A stretch of DNA of 53,061 nucleotides from Verrucomicrobia subdivision 6 bacterium (GTDB lineage Bacteria; Verrucomicrobiota; Verrucomicrobiia; Methylacidiphilales; Verrucolacustridaceae). The stretch is from assembly GCA_947466515.1 (NCBI GenBank), contig CANIEM010000008.1, forward strand, positions 1 through 53,061. Direction: 5' to 3'. Below, in pieces: positions 14,765 through 26,278 of this stretch. The position numbers were made by a program, and so were the translations under genes. Within the stretch, counting starts at the first letter, position 1. Each line of letters begins with the position of its first letter. The notes below the pieces were generated by a model. That model was given only the letters and a program-made list of their open reading frames with translations. It was not told the origin of the DNA and searched no databases.

Positions 14765-15412
14765 ATGAGTCACGATTCACGATACGGTTCCAACCAAAGA
14801 GGTGGACCTCACGACCGACGCAACCGACGCCACGACCGATATGGCAGTAACCGGGGTGGACCCCGCCGAGAAAGTAAACCCGCGAGCGGAGGTTTCTGGG
14901 GATTCATAAAAAAACTACTCGGAATGGGAGGCGGTTCATCGCGTCCCTCTCACGCACCGTCCGCGGATCACCGCCAGCGGAATGGGCGAGGAGATGCGCC
15001 GCGTCACCCGCGGGCGCGCTCGATTCCTCCGATGGAGGTGCTGACACCTCGCCTCTATGTGGGAAACCTCTCCTACGACGCTTCGGAGAGCGACATCTTT
15101 GATCACCTGAGCAAAGTGGCTGGGGTGAAGAATGTCGAAGTGGTGCGCGATAGTGGGTCGAACTCGAAGGGGTTCGGCTTTGCAGAGATGCTGACGCTGG
15201 AAGGAGCGCAAGAGGTGGCCAAGAAGCTTCATGATACAGATTTCATGGGGCGGTTGCTGATTGTGAACGGCGCAAAATCCCAAGGCGAGCGGTCGGGTGG
15301 CGGTCCACGCAATCACGATCGGGCGGACAGCCGACCCCCTCGTGGTGAGCAGGCGGAGCGGTCCTCCGAGTTTGATTACGAGCGAGGCCCTCGGAATCCT
15401 AGTTACGACTAA
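14765..15412 (+). CDS. RRM RNA-binding protein
   Basis: 215 residues. Residues about 95-170 form one RNA recognition motif, with RNP2 LYVGNLSYDA and RNP1 SKGFGFAEML. Before it is a very basic, Arg/Gly/Asn/His-rich region (RRNRRHDRYGSNRGGPRRE) with a short hydrophobic/aromatic patch GFWGFIKKLLGMGGG; after it is a hydrophilic tail rich in R, G, D and P. Bacterial RRM proteins bind single-stranded RNA and are often cold-induced. The disordered basic arms are longer than in typical small bacterial Rbp proteins (about 80-110 residues). Confidence 0.9.
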   Translation: MSHDSRYGSNQRGGPHDRRNRRHDRYGSNRGGPRRESKPASGGFWGFIKKLLGMGGGSSRPSHAPSADHRQRNGRGDAPRHPRARSIPPMEVLTPRLYVGNLSYDASESDIFDHLSKVAGVKNVEVVRDSGSNSKGFGFAEMLTLEGAQEVAKKLHDTDFMGRLLIVNGAKSQGERSGGGPRNHDRADSRPPRGEQAERSSEFDYERGPRNPSYD

Positions 15413-15421
15413 GAAAAAAGT

Positions 15422-16990
15422 TTAGGGACTGGCCAAGGTGGGCCGGGTCTTGGAAGAGACCCGGCCACCTTCGGCGAGCCAACGATTGACGGCGGCTAAG
15501 TAAGCGCGGCCACTGGATTCGATGACATCGGTGGCGGCGGCGCGACCGCTGGCGGGTTCCCCTTTTGTAGCAAAGCGAACATTGAGAGAAACTTCTCCTA
15601 CTGCATCTTTTCCTTCGGTGACTGCGCGGACCGAGTAATCGAGAAGGTGGCCCTTGAGGCCAGTGATGCGATCGATGGTTTTCATGACGGAATCGACGAC
15701 ACCGTCTCCCGAGCCTTGGGCCGAAAGAACTTTGCGGCCGTGACGCAGAGTAATCGTCGCGACAGGTTTACGACCCGTACCCGATTGGCAGGTCAAACTT
15801 TCCAAAGAGTAGGTTTCGCGAGCGACATGGATTTGAGCGCCAACCAGAGAGGTGAGGTCGTCGTCGTGGACGAACTTTTTGCGATCGCCGATTTCCTTGA
15901 AGCGGATGAAGACGGCTTGGAGTTCGGTGGGGCGGAGGGTGTAGCCCAAATGTTTGAGGCGGGCGGAGACGGCGGCACGCCCACTGTGTTTGGTAAGTGG
16001 GAGCTCGGTTTTTCCCCAGCCGACAATTTCTGGATCGATGATTTCGTAGGTTTCTCTTTTTTTAAGGATGCCATCCTGGTGGATGCCCGAGCTGTGGGCG
16101 AAGGCGTTCAGTCCAACGATGGCTTTGTTGCGTGGAATGGGGAAACCACAGGCGGCGGAGACAAGGCGTGAGGTGCGAACGATTTCACGGGTTTGGATGT
16201 TGGTGTGGGCGTGTGCAAAAAAATCGGCACGAGTGTGTAGAGCCATGACTACTTCTTCGAGGGCAGCGTTGCCGGCGCGTTCGCCGATACCGTTGAGGGT
16301 GCACTCCACTTGGCGTGCGCCCGCTTGGACGGCGGCGAGAGAGTTGGCCACGGCGAGACCGAGATCATTATGACAGTGGGTGCTGAAAACCGCATTGGCA
16401 GATCCACGAGCTTGGGCGATGACTTGGGCAAACATTCCGCCGTATTCTTCGGGTGTAGCGTAGCCGGTGGTATCGGGAAGATTGATGGTGTTGGCACCAG
16501 CGGAGATGGCGGCTTCGACGACCTCGACAAGGAAATCGATTTCAGTGCGGGAAGCATCCTCAGGAGAGAACTCGACGTTGGAGGTGAAACGGCGGGCGCG
16601 GCGAACTCCGTCGGTGGTGAGACGGAGGATCTCGTGGCGGGCTTTGCCGAGTTTAAAATCGCGATGAATTTTGCTGGTGCCAAGAAAAACGTGAATACGG
16701 CCTTTTTTGCCAGCAGGTTTCACGGCGGCGCCGGCGGCATCAATGTCGGCGTTGACGCAGCGGGCCAAGCCACAGATCACTGGGCCGCGGACGGTCCGGG
16801 CAATTTCTTGGACGGAATCGAAATCGCCTCGACTGGCAATAGGGAAGCCCGCTTCGATGATATCGACGCCGAGGCGAGCGAGTTGGCGAGCGACCTCGAG
16901 TTTCTGGCGACCCGTCATGGCGGCGCCTGGGCACTGTTCCCCGTCGCGAAGAGTGGTGTCGAAGATCTGAATATGAGGGCCAGAGGACAT
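15422..16990 (-). CDS. leuA: 2-isopropylmalate synthase LeuA
   Basis: 522 residues. The catalytic TIM barrel opens with IQIFDTTLRDGEQCPGAAM and has GVDIIEAGFPIAS, EFSPEDASRTE, TINLPDTTGYATPEE, STHCHNDLGLAVANSLA and ECTLNGIGERAGNAALEEVVM, with the metal-binding HxH (HCH) present. The C-terminal regulatory LeuA dimer domain is complete (to about residue 500), so leucine feedback is expected. It condenses acetyl-CoA with 2-ketoisovalerate, the first step of leucine synthesis. ilvC lies upstream on the same strand beyond 464 bp of repeats, so the two are not an obvious operon. Confidence 0.95.
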   Translation of the reverse strand: MSSGPHIQIFDTTLRDGEQCPGAAMTGRQKLEVARQLARLGVDIIEAGFPIASRGDFDSVQEIARTVRGPVICGLARCVNADIDAAGAAVKPAGKKGRIHVFLGTSKIHRDFKLGKARHEILRLTTDGVRRARRFTSNVEFSPEDASRTEIDFLVEVVEAAISAGANTINLPDTTGYATPEEYGGMFAQVIAQARGSANAVFSTHCHNDLGLAVANSLAAVQAGARQVECTLNGIGERAGNAALEEVVMALHTRADFFAHAHTNIQTREIVRTSRLVSAACGFPIPRNKAIVGLNAFAHSSGIHQDGILKKRETYEIIDPEIVGWGKTELPLTKHSGRAAVSARLKHLGYTLRPTELQAVFIRFKEIGDRKKFVHDDDLTSLVGAQIHVARETYSLESLTCQSGTGRKPVATITLRHGRKVLSAQGSGDGVVDSVMKTIDRITGLKGHLLDYSVRAVTEGKDAVGEVSLNVRFATKGEPASGRAAATDVIESSGRAYLAAVNRWLAEGGRVSSKTRPTLASP

Positions 16991-17454
16991 AAAACGAGCT
17001 TAGCCCGAAACAGCCAAATGCGCACCTGATAAGAGGAGTGGGGGGCCGGGGGGGGGGCCGATGCGATTTTGTCCTGAGCGCGGGATGCAGGTTGCTCACG
17101 CAAAGGCCACCAAGGACGCAAAGGGGATGATTTTTAATTTTGGATTCTTAATGTTTTCCCGCATTCGCGGGACACGCTTGCGCGTGGATTATCGGATAGT
17201 GCGAATGTGGAAAAGTGTGAAAGTCTTTTTAAGTTCGAGGCTTAGGTAGGGGCGGCATCTCCTAGGCCGCCTCGATGAAAAGTACAAAACCTAAACTTTG
17301 GTAGGGCCGATGGGCTCCATTGGCCGATAGAGCGATTTAGTTTTGAGTGGTTGAATGGTTCAATCGGCTCATCAAGGATGATGAGCCCTACCTGGGCTTG
17401 ATCCCGTGGTTGCGGGATGCGGAACACCCACGCAAGGGCCGTGGGGTGAGTGGA
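16991..17454. repeat. Intergenic repeat cluster between leuA and ilvC
   Basis: 464 bp without a gene. In order: a G-run, a family C element (17094-17127), a family D hairpin (CATTCGCGGGACACGC/GCGTGGA, about 17160-17187), a family B start (TTAGGTAGGGGCGGC, 17241-17270), a GTAGGGCCGATGGGC element, and the family F hairpin at 17366-17387. Four different repeat families side by side. Confidence 0.8.
17366..17387. repeat. Family F hairpin
   Basis: Arms GGCTCATC (17366-17373) and GATGAGCC (17380-17387) pair perfectly over 8 bp around a 6-base loop. It is preceded by AATGGTTCAATC and followed by CTACC. The other copy, 26273-26294, differs in one stem pair by a compensating change. Confidence 0.8.
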
Positions 17455-18480
17455 TTAGTAGGCGGCTTGGGCGCCCTTAAGATTTCGCGAGCGGATCCAG
17501 GGCATGAGGCCACGGAGGCGGGCACCGGTTTTTTCGATGGGGTGTTTGGCCCCCGCCTTGAGGAGGCGATGGTAGCGCTTCATGCCGGTGTGACTTTCGC
17601 GAATCCATTCGCGGGCGAATTTGCCGTTCCGAATTTCTTGGAGGACTTTCTCCATGGATTTTTTGGTACGGGCATCGACGACGCGGGGCCCGCGACTGAC
17701 GTCCCCGTATTTAGCGGTCTCGGAGATGGAAAAGCGCATTCCTGCGATACCTGATTCGTTGATCAGATCGACAATGAGCTTCAATTCATGGAGGACTTCG
17801 AAGTAGGCAACTTCAGGTTGGTAGCCCGCTTTCACGAGAACTTCGAACCCTGCTTGGATGAGAGCGGAAGTTCCTCCGCAGAGGACGGCCTGCTCACCGA
17901 AAAGATCGGTCTCGGTTTCTTCTTTGAAGGTGGTTTGGAGGAGGCCAGCGCGAGTGGCGCCGATCCCTCGGGCCCAGGCCATAGCAATCGAGCGAGCTTG
18001 GCCGGTGGGGTTTTGCTGCACCGCGAAGAGGGCAGGAACGCCACGTCCCTCGACATATTGGCGGCGAACGATATGTCCTGGGCCTTTGGGGGCGACAAGG
18101 ATGACGTCGACATTTTTGGGTGGCTTAACGGTTTTATAGTGAATGGCGAAGCCGTGGCTGAAGAGGAGGCACTGACCCTTGCGAAGATTGGGGGCGATGT
18201 CCTTCTGGTAGACGGAGGGAATTTTCAGGTCGGGCACAGCAACGAAAATGACATCGGCGCCGCGAACGGCTTCAGCAGTGGGGAGGACTTTAAAGCCGTG
18301 TTTTTTGGCGACGGCGATAGATTTGCTGCCTTTGTAGAGTCCGATGGTGACTTTGACGCCGCTATTTTTGAGATTAAGAGCATGAGCGTGGCCTTGGGAG
18401 CCGAAGCCAATGACGGTGGCTTTTCTGCGAAGAAGGGGGGTAAGGCTGGCGTCACGGTCGTGGTAGATTCGGGCGGGCAT
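17455..18480 (-). CDS. ilvC: Ketol-acid reductoisomerase IlvC
   Basis: 341 residues, class I length. The NADPH fold has [18 protein letters not shown] and [15 protein letters not shown], then [43 protein letters not shown], and the knotted domain with [19 protein letters not shown] and [18 protein letters not shown]. These contain the Mg-binding Asp/Glu residues. The enzyme isomerises and reduces acetolactate in valine/isoleucine synthesis. The start ATG 18480 follows AGGAG at 8 bases. The ilvN gene ends 46 bp upstream, so they are one unit. Confidence 0.96.
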   Translation of the reverse strand: MPARIYHDRDASLTPLLRRKATVIGFGSQGHAHALNLKNSGVKVTIGLYKGSKSIAVAKKHGFKVLPTAEAVRGADVIFVAVPDLKIPSVYQKDIAPNLRKGQCLLFSHGFAIHYKTVKPPKNVDVILVAPKGPGHIVRRQYVEGRGVPALFAVQQNPTGQARSIAMAWARGIGATRAGLLQTTFKEETETDLFGEQAVLCGGTSALIQAGFEVLVKAGYQPEVAYFEVLHELKLIVDLINESGIAGMRFSISETAKYGDVSRGPRVVDARTKKSMEKVLQEIRNGKFAREWIRESHTGMKRYHRLLKAGAKHPIEKTGARLRGLMPWIRSRNLKGAQAAY

Positions 18481-18526
18481 ATGGTTATCTCCTGTTCGGG
18501 TTGGTGGTTTATTATGGGGTAAATGG

Positions 18527-19000
18527 TTAACGGCGGGCGAGGGCGATGCGTCCGGTTCGGCTGAGTTCGAGGATGCCGAAGGATTTCATTAATTGGAGGA
18601 ACTTGCCGATTTTGCTTTCGTCGCCGGTGACTTCAATGGAAAGGCTGGCGGATTGGACGTCGACAATCTTGGCACGAAAGATGTCGCAGATTTGCATGAC
18701 CTCTGGTCGAGCGGCGGCGGTGGCTTTGACGCGAAGCAAAATAAGTTCGCGGTCGATGACGTCTCCATCTTTGAAGTCGTGGACTTCGAGAACATCGACC
18801 AGTTTTTTGAGTTGTTTGACGACCTGTTCCAAGACCTGATCGTTGCCGACGACAACGATGGTCATGCGCGATATTTTATCGTTTTGGGTCGGGCCGACGT
18901 TGAGGGTATCGATATTGAAGCCGCGACCGCTAAAAAGCCCAGCGATGCGGGTTAGAACCCCGAACCGGTTTTGTACGACGACAGAAATGGTATGGCGCAT
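18527..19000 (-). CDS. ilvN: Acetolactate synthase regulatory subunit
   Basis: 157 residues. The N-terminal ACT domain starts [35 protein letters not shown], the valine-binding signature of IlvN/IlvH, and a C-terminal half of two further strands contains LILLRVKA and FRAKIVDVQ. It binds the catalytic subunit IlvB and confers valine inhibition. The catalytic subunit is not in this window, which is unusual because ilvB normally sits immediately upstream; here a GYF-domain gene takes that place. Confidence 0.93.
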   Translation of the reverse strand: MRHTISVVVQNRFGVLTRIAGLFSGRGFNIDTLNVGPTQNDKISRMTIVVVGNDQVLEQVVKQLKKLVDVLEVHDFKDGDVIDRELILLRVKATAAARPEVMQICDIFRAKIVDVQSASLSIEVTGDESKIGKFLQLMKSFGILELSRTGRIALARR

Positions 19001-19051
19001 AAAATAAAAAGAAGAATGACTTTAAAAAGTAGCGAAGAAGGAGCGGACGGG

Positions 19052-19615
19052 TCAAGCCGAAGGGCCAGACTGTCCGAAGCTGGCACGTAGGCGGGCTAAT
19101 TCGTGGGACTGCTGATCGAGAAGTTGGCGGGCTTGAGCAAGGTCGGTTTCCAGCTGTTTGATCCGCAAGCGGAGGGCGGCGTCGAAGGCTGGGCTGGCTT
19201 CAGTGGCTTCGACGGGTTCGGTGGCGTCCTCCAATTTAATGGTGCGGCTTTTAAGACGAGAGGTACGGCGCCGACGAATTTCCTCAAGAAACTCGGTGAC
19301 GGTGTAGGTTTCTTTTGTGCGGAGGTGGGAAACGAGTTCCGAGCCACCTAACTGGCCGCTTTGTAAAAACTCCGCGATGGTGCCTGCGGTGGTCGGGCCG
19401 TAGCGGGGACCGTCGAGGGGCTCGACCCACCAGTGCATTTCGAGACCGGGGACCTCGGGTGCCTTGGCCCAGGCTGCTTCATCGGTTTGGATGAGGTCGT
19501 CGGGTGCGATGAGAGATTGATTGGCGAGAGCTTTCAGATGATCGAGGTCCATGGGGCCAAGGACTCTACCGGTCTGGACTTTCTGAAGGCGGTAGAGGGA
19601 TGCAGGGGTGCTCAA
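19052..19615 (-). CDS. Tandem GYF_2-domain protein with coiled coil
   Basis: 187 residues. The first GYF_2-like module, YRLQKVQTGRVLGPMDLDHLKAL to DEAAWAKAPEVPGL, is followed by a second, WWVEPLDGPRYGPTTAGTIAEFL to TVTEFLEEIRRR. The C-terminal 50 residues are a coiled coil (ALRLRIKQLETDLAQARQLLDQQ). GYF_2 modules are thought to bind proline-rich or other peptide ligands. There is no signal or membrane segment. It lies 6 bp from the LysM gene and 51 bp before ilvN. Confidence 0.8.
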   Translation of the reverse strand: MSTPASLYRLQKVQTGRVLGPMDLDHLKALANQSLIAPDDLIQTDEAAWAKAPEVPGLEMHWWVEPLDGPRYGPTTAGTIAEFLQSGQLGGSELVSHLRTKETYTVTEFLEEIRRRRTSRLKSRTIKLEDATEPVEATEASPAFDAALRLRIKQLETDLAQARQLLDQQSHELARLRASFGQSGPSA

Positions 19616-19621
19616 AGGAAG

Positions 19622-20173
19622 TTAGTGGGTGGGGATAATGAGTTTTTGGCCGACTTTGAGGGAAGCATCTTTGGCGAGGGAGTTGGCCTTGCGGATGGAC
19701 TCTACGGTGATTTTGATTTTATAGGCTTCGCTATAAGCTTGGGCGATGGAACTAAGGGTATCGCCCTTGGCCACGACATGCTCGTAGCCATCGCGTTCGG
19801 CAGGTTTAGCGATGGGGAGAGGTTTTTCCGCAGACTTTTCTTTTTCCCGCTCTTTCCGCTCTGCAACTAATTTTGAAACTTCCTCCAGAAGGGCGGTGCG
19901 ATCTTGGGACGCCTTGGCGGCAGTGTTGGCGAGCGATTCTTTGAGGGATTGAGACTGGAGCCGAACCTCATCGAGGATTTTCTCAAGGGCACTCACGCGA
20001 GCTTGAATTTTGTCCACTTGAGCGTCGACGCGATCGACTTGATCGGCGGCTTTAAGAATTTTGCGGCGCTCCATTTCCGCGTCTTCGGCGGCGGCAGGGT
20101 TCGAGGGTTGAGCGACGAGAGGAGTGCCTGAGATTAAAAAAAGAAGGGGGAGGATGCAGAGTAGCCTTGGCAT
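19622..20173 (-). CDS. Exported coiled-coil protein with LysM domain
   Basis: 183 residues from ATG 20173; an upstream in-frame start would run into the ligA end. The signal peptide is MPRLLCILPLLFLISGTPLVAQ. A long coiled coil follows (AADQVDRVDAQVDKIQARVSALEKILDEV), then a Lys/Glu-rich hinge, then a C-terminal LysM domain, YEHVVAKGDTLSSIAQAYSEA to LKVGQKLIIPTH, that binds GlcNAc in peptidoglycan. It probably tethers something to the wall. It lies between ligA and the GYF gene on the same strand. Confidence 0.88.
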   Translation of the reverse strand: MPRLLCILPLLFLISGTPLVAQPSNPAAAEDAEMERRKILKAADQVDRVDAQVDKIQARVSALEKILDEVRLQSQSLKESLANTAAKASQDRTALLEEVSKLVAERKEREKEKSAEKPLPIAKPAERDGYEHVVAKGDTLSSIAQAYSEAYKIKITVESIRKANSLAKDASLKVGQKLIIPTH

Positions 20174-20183
20174 AGCGGTATTA

Positions 20184-22525
<2,342 letters not shown>

Positions 22526-22548
22526 AAGGAGAGCATTTTGGACAGAGA

Positions 22549-24375
22549 GTGAAGCAGAGCAACTTGAAAGAATGGGTCCCGATTTTAGGGATCGAAGGGG
22601 GAGGTACAAAGACCTCATGGATCTTCGTGGGGGATGGAGGCAGAATTGTGGCGCAAGGCACGGCGGGGCCATCGAATGTTCTGTTGGCAGGAAGAGTAGG
22701 GTTAGAAAAGGTGTTTCGACAAATTGCGTCGGCTCTTCCAGGAAGGCCGGTGGCGATTGGGGGAGGATTTGCGGGGGCCCGAGGTCAGGCTGAGCTTGCG
22801 GAGGTGCGGGGGGCGTTGCGTTCGGTTTGGCCGAGGTTGAAGCGGGTGGTGGTGGGGATGGATACTGATTCGGCGTTGGCGGCAGCGTGGGGAAGTGAGG
22901 ACGGATTTTTAGTGATCGCGGGAACGGGAAGTAATGTGGTGGGGAGGAAAGGGAGTGTTCGGTTGAGTGCGGGTGGGCATGGACATCTATTGGGGGATGC
23001 GGGAAGTGGGTACGACATCGTACAGAGGGCAGTGGAGGCGGTTTTTCGGGCGAGGGATCGGGATGGGAAAGCACCGAAATTAGTGGCGGCGCTCTTGGCG
23101 CACGCGGGGGCGGCAGATATGGATCGGTTTTTGCGTGCGGTCTATCTGGCTCAGGGGAAAGAGTGGCTGGCCTCGTTTGCCCCCGTCGTTCTGCGGGCAG
23201 CAGAAAAAGGGGACGCAATCGCAGGGCAAGCGGTGCGAGATGGGGTGGAAGAACTTGCGGCTAGGATAGCGGAGTTGGCCAAGAGGATGAAGGTCGCACG
23301 ACCGAGGATCGCGCAAACGGGCGGATTATTTGAAAACCGCTTTTATGCTGGAGCTTTTGTGAGGGCTTTGCGGAGGACATGTCCGCGGGCCAAGAGTGAG
23401 CCGTGCAAAACTTCTGGAGCGATGGGAGCGGTGCGGATGGTGGTTGGTTCTGCGTCTATTTGGACAGGGCAAGGGGAGAAGAAAAGTGGAGTTGAACTAG
23501 TAAATGTGGAGGCTTTGCCGACGGAGATGGCGAATCCGCGTTCACGCGGGATGCATCGTCAATCGGTGGGAGAGTTGGTGCGGTTGTTTGTGGAGGAGGA
23601 GGCTTTTACGGTCCGGGCTTTGAGTCGGGCGAAGAAAGAAATTAAGGGAGCGACGGAGATTGTTTCGCGGGCGTTAACACGTGGAGGAAGGCTTTTCTAT
23701 GTGGGGGCAGGAACGAGTGGGCGGCTGGGTGTTTTGGATGCGAGTGAGATGCCTCCAACGTTCCACACGCCACCAGAGTTGGTGCAGGCTATTTTAGCGG
23801 GGGGGCCTGAGGCGATTTTTCGGGCGCAGGAAGGGGCGGAGGATGATGGGGAGGCGGGGGCGCGATCGGTGAGGGAGCGAAGAGTGGGTTCCCGCGATGT
23901 GCTGGTGGGTTTGACGGCGAGTGGGCGGACTCCGTTTGTGCATGGGGCATTGGCGGAGGGAAAGAAGGCAGGAGCTAAAACGGTTTTGGTCACGGCGCAT
24001 CCGAAGTGGAGGTTCGAGAGGGGCGGGATTCGGCCAGATGGGGTGGTGCGGTTGGATGTTGGGCCAGAGATTATTGCTGGCTCGACGCGTCTGAAGGCGG
24101 GGACCGTGACAAAGATGGTCTGCAATATCCTCAGTTCTGTGGCGATGATTCGAATGGGAAAAGTGTACGACAACCTGATGGTGCATGTGGTTCCCTCGAA
24201 TGAAAAACTGAAGGCACGGGCGATACGATTGATTCGGACATTAACCCAAGTTGGCCTGGAAGAGGCGGAGCAGGCGTTGAGAGAGTCGGGTGGGAAAGTG
24301 ATGTTGGCAACCGAGCGACTGCAAAAAGTTTCTGGCTTGCCGAAAAAAAGACGAGGAGCACTCTCGGGTCGATGA
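22549..24375 (+). CDS. MurNAc/GlcNAc kinase fused to MurNAc-6-P etherase (MurQ)
   Basis: 608 residues in one frame. Residues about 10-305 are a BadF/BadG-type sugar kinase: GIEGGGTKTSWIFVG (phosphate-1 loop), MDTDSALAAAWG, LVIAGTGSNVVG, GGHGHLLGDAGSGYDI, and a C-terminal QTGGLFENRFYAGAF. Residues about 325-600 are MurQ: NPRSRGMHRQSV, GGRLFYVGAGTSGRLGVLDA, SEMPPTFHTPPE, GAEDDGEAG, ASGRTPFVHGAL, GSTRLKAGTVTKMV and KVYDNLMVHV. The etherase glutamates (Glu400 in ASEMPP, Glu431 in GAEDD) are present. One chain would phosphorylate MurNAc and cleave its lactyl ether to GlcNAc-6-P, in wall recycling. MurK of Clostridium is the known kinase of this family. Start GTG 22549. Confidence 0.93.
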   Translation: MKQSNLKEWVPILGIEGGGTKTSWIFVGDGGRIVAQGTAGPSNVLLAGRVGLEKVFRQIASALPGRPVAIGGGFAGARGQAELAEVRGALRSVWPRLKRVVVGMDTDSALAAAWGSEDGFLVIAGTGSNVVGRKGSVRLSAGGHGHLLGDAGSGYDIVQRAVEAVFRARDRDGKAPKLVAALLAHAGAADMDRFLRAVYLAQGKEWLASFAPVVLRAAEKGDAIAGQAVRDGVEELAARIAELAKRMKVARPRIAQTGGLFENRFYAGAFVRALRRTCPRAKSEPCKTSGAMGAVRMVVGSASIWTGQGEKKSGVELVNVEALPTEMANPRSRGMHRQSVGELVRLFVEEEAFTVRALSRAKKEIKGATEIVSRALTRGGRLFYVGAGTSGRLGVLDASEMPPTFHTPPELVQAILAGGPEAIFRAQEGAEDDGEAGARSVRERRVGSRDVLVGLTASGRTPFVHGALAEGKKAGAKTVLVTAHPKWRFERGGIRPDGVVRLDVGPEIIAGSTRLKAGTVTKMVCNILSSVAMIRMGKVYDNLMVHVVPSNEKLKARAIRLIRTLTQVGLEEAEQALRESGGKVMLATERLQKVSGLPKKRRGALSGR

Positions 24376-24854
24376 AATCCTTGATGCGGGTTGTGGTGTT
24401 AGTTGGTTGGGCGGTGGGTTGCGGGTGGGCGGCGGAGGCGGACCTAGCGGGTCTTTGGAAAAATACCGCAATGGGGATTGGTCAGTCGGTGATTATTGTT
24501 TCGCAGGAGGGGCCGGATTTGCATGTGGCGGGATATGGAGTGTGGGCGGGGGGTGGAGTTGGGGTGTGGCACGGTAAGGGGAGGATTGAGGGGGCGCGGG
24601 TGAAATTGCCGTTAAATTATACAAAACTGCCGAAGCCTGGATTTGATGGGAAGGTAGAGTTGGATTTGGGGATTGCGGCGGATGGAAAAACTTTGGAGGG
24701 GACTTGGAAAAACTCGCTTGGGCGTAAGGGGCCCGTGAGGTTTGTTCGAGTGGTTTCTGAGGCGGCTCCGAAGGTGACGACAGCTGCTGAGGTGCCCGCG
24801 GGGGAAGGACCCGTGTCGGACGGGGATAAAAAAGAGGAGGCAGTAAAGCCCTAA
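24372..24854 (+). CDS. Exported protein of unknown function
   Basis: 160 residues; ATG 24372 overlaps the kinase-etherase stop as ATGA. The signal peptide is MKSLMRVVVLVGWAVGCGWA. The mature part has ADLAGLWKNTAMGIGQSVIIV, VWHGKGRIEGARVKLPLNY, DLGIAADGKTLEGTWKN and RFVRV, a beta-rich pattern with GxW repeats like lipocalin-type small exported proteins. A charged tail follows. Function unknown; the coupling hints at a link to wall recycling, which is inference. The 3' end overlaps purU by 4 bp. Confidence 0.75.
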   Translation: MKSLMRVVVLVGWAVGCGWAAEADLAGLWKNTAMGIGQSVIIVSQEGPDLHVAGYGVWAGGGVGVWHGKGRIEGARVKLPLNYTKLPKPGFDGKVELDLGIAADGKTLEGTWKNSLGRKGPVRFVRVVSEAAPKVTTAAEVPAGEGPVSDGDKKEEAVKP

Positions 24855-25705
24855 ACTCCGTGGACTCTGCCCCAGTGGATATCGAGCTGGCGGCTGAGGC
24901 AAAGTTTGAGGGCGCGAAGGAGGCAGGAGGCTTCTAATTTTTGTCCGCGAGCGATGATGCTGGGGAGGGGTTCGTTGGGGCGGAGGCGAAGAGCGTCTTG
25001 GCAGAGGATGGGGCCTTGATCGAGATCTGGTGTAACGAAGTGGGCTGTCACGCCGATAATTTTAACGCCTTTGTCGTAGGCTTGACGGTAGGCGGCGGCG
25101 CCAGGAAAGGCGGGGAGAAGGGAGGGATGAATGTTAAGAATTCTATTTTTCCAGTGCCAAACGAAGTCGGGGGAAAGAATTTTCATAAAGCGGGCGAGTA
25201 CGACAAGTTCAACATCGGCTTTTTCTAGATTGGATTGAAGGGAGGCTTCAGCTTTCTGGCGGTCGCGGTAGTCGATTGAGGCGAAAGGAAGACGGTAGCG
25301 ACGGGCGAGGGAGCGAAGTTGGGGATGATTTCCAGCGAGGAGAACAGGTTGGGCGGCGAGGCGATGAGATTTCCAAGCGCGGAGGATGGCTTCGGCGGCA
25401 TGGGTTTCCTTGGAGACGAGAATAGCGAGGCGGCGCCGAGTGCGTGTGCCGTCGGACATGCGCAGAGTAAGTTTCATTCTGAGGTGCTGGGCTAAGGAGC
25501 CGAGGTCGGCGCGAATTCGGCGGTCGTCGAGTTTCGAAACAGGCCAAGAGGCGAGAAGAGTCATGCGAAACCTTCCGCGGGCGACCTGTTCTTCGAGCGA
25601 TTCGATATTGGCGCCCATGCGGAAAAGATGTTGGGTAACGGCGGCGATGGCGCCGCTACGGTCTGGACCGACCAAGCCAATGGTGACAAAGGAGCGACTG
25701 GCCAT
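24851..25705 (-). CDS. purU: Formyltetrahydrofolate deformylase PurU
   Basis: 284 residues. The N-terminal ACT domain is FVTIGLVGPDRSGAIAAVTQHLFRMGANIESLEEQ, and the formyltransferase domain has LAILVSKE, ELVVLARFMKILSPDFV, NRILNIHPSLLPAFPGA and VTAHFVTPDLDQGPILCQ, with the catalytic Asn, His and Asp in those motifs. The enzyme hydrolyses 10-formyl-THF to formate and THF. It lies 2 bp from the end of queD on the same strand. Confidence 0.95.
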   Translation of the reverse strand: MASRSFVTIGLVGPDRSGAIAAVTQHLFRMGANIESLEEQVARGRFRMTLLASWPVSKLDDRRIRADLGSLAQHLRMKLTLRMSDGTRTRRRLAILVSKETHAAEAILRAWKSHRLAAQPVLLAGNHPQLRSLARRYRLPFASIDYRDRQKAEASLQSNLEKADVELVVLARFMKILSPDFVWHWKNRILNIHPSLLPAFPGAAAYRQAYDKGVKIIGVTAHFVTPDLDQGPILCQDALRLRPNEPLPSIIARGQKLEASCLLRALKLCLSRQLDIHWGRVHGV

Positions 25706-25707
25706 GG

Positions 25708-26070
25708 TTAATCTGCGCGTAAGGTGCAGGAGGCGCGGGGGGTTTCGTGAAGGGTGATTTCCGAAAGGCCGGGGAGTTTAGGGCTGAGCTGTTTCCAGAA
25801 CCATTGGCAGATGATTTCGAGGGTTGGGTTTTCGAGGCCAGGGGTGTCGTTGAGGGAGGTGTGGTCGAGTTTTTCTAGAATGGGGCGGACGACGGAGGCG
25901 ATTTTTGCGTGGTCGTAAAGGAGGCCTGATTTGGGGTCGACGGAGCCGGCAACACAAACTTCGAGGGCAAAACTGTGTCCGTGGAGGCGCCGACACTTGT
26001 GTCCCTCGGGGAAGGAGGGAAGGTGTTGGGCGGCTTCGAAGTCGAATTTCCGTCTAAGGGTGATCTGCAT
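25708..26070 (-). CDS. queD: 6-carboxytetrahydropterin synthase QueD-like
   Basis: 120 residues of the T-fold. KFDFEAAQHL holds the first zinc histidine, CRRLHGHSF gives the catalytic Cys and two zinc histidines, YDH and KLDHTSLND are the mid motifs, and ENPTLEIICQW and ITLHETPRASC end the fold. These match QueD/PTPS enzymes that make CPH4 for queuosine. A pterin enzyme of another branch cannot be excluded without neighbours; purU follows directly, and no other que gene is in the window. Confidence 0.9.
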   Translation of the reverse strand: MQITLRRKFDFEAAQHLPSFPEGHKCRRLHGHSFALEVCVAGSVDPKSGLLYDHAKIASVVRPILEKLDHTSLNDTPGLENPTLEIICQWFWKQLSPKLPGLSEITLHETPRASCTLRAD

Positions 26071-26278
26071 CAGAGATAATTTCTAGCGATTTGAGGGGTG
26101 GATTTCAATCGATGGTTCGATTGGATTTTGGATTGGGGAGGGTGGAGGGGTTGGGGTTAAGGGGGGATGGGTGTTCAGCGCAGGCGACCTAGGAGATGTC
26201 GCTCCCGCGTTTGCGGGACGCAGACGCGCGCTAAGGGGGTATTGATTGGCTCGAACTGTCAATGGTTCAATCGGCGCA
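26071..26278. repeat. Intergenic repeats
   Basis: About 200 bp upstream of queD and downstream of the acyltransferase. It holds a TTAAGG-type unit near 26155, a diverged family B half (GGCGACCTAGGAGATGTCGC, about 26178-26197), a family D-like part (TTTGCGGGACGCAGACGCGCG), and the family F hairpin beginning at 26273. No gene seen. Confidence 0.7.

Noticed and set aside
22526-23218. Upstream part of a 344-codon minus-strand frame before vanZ
   Set aside because: It runs opposite the kinase-etherase gene and is Pro-rich; the VanZ-like protein starts at 22525.
22549-24375. Frameshift or assembly fusion of two genes
   Set aside because: The frame is continuous with a linker of ordinary composition and no internal stop or repeat at the junction, so a natural fusion is the simpler reading.
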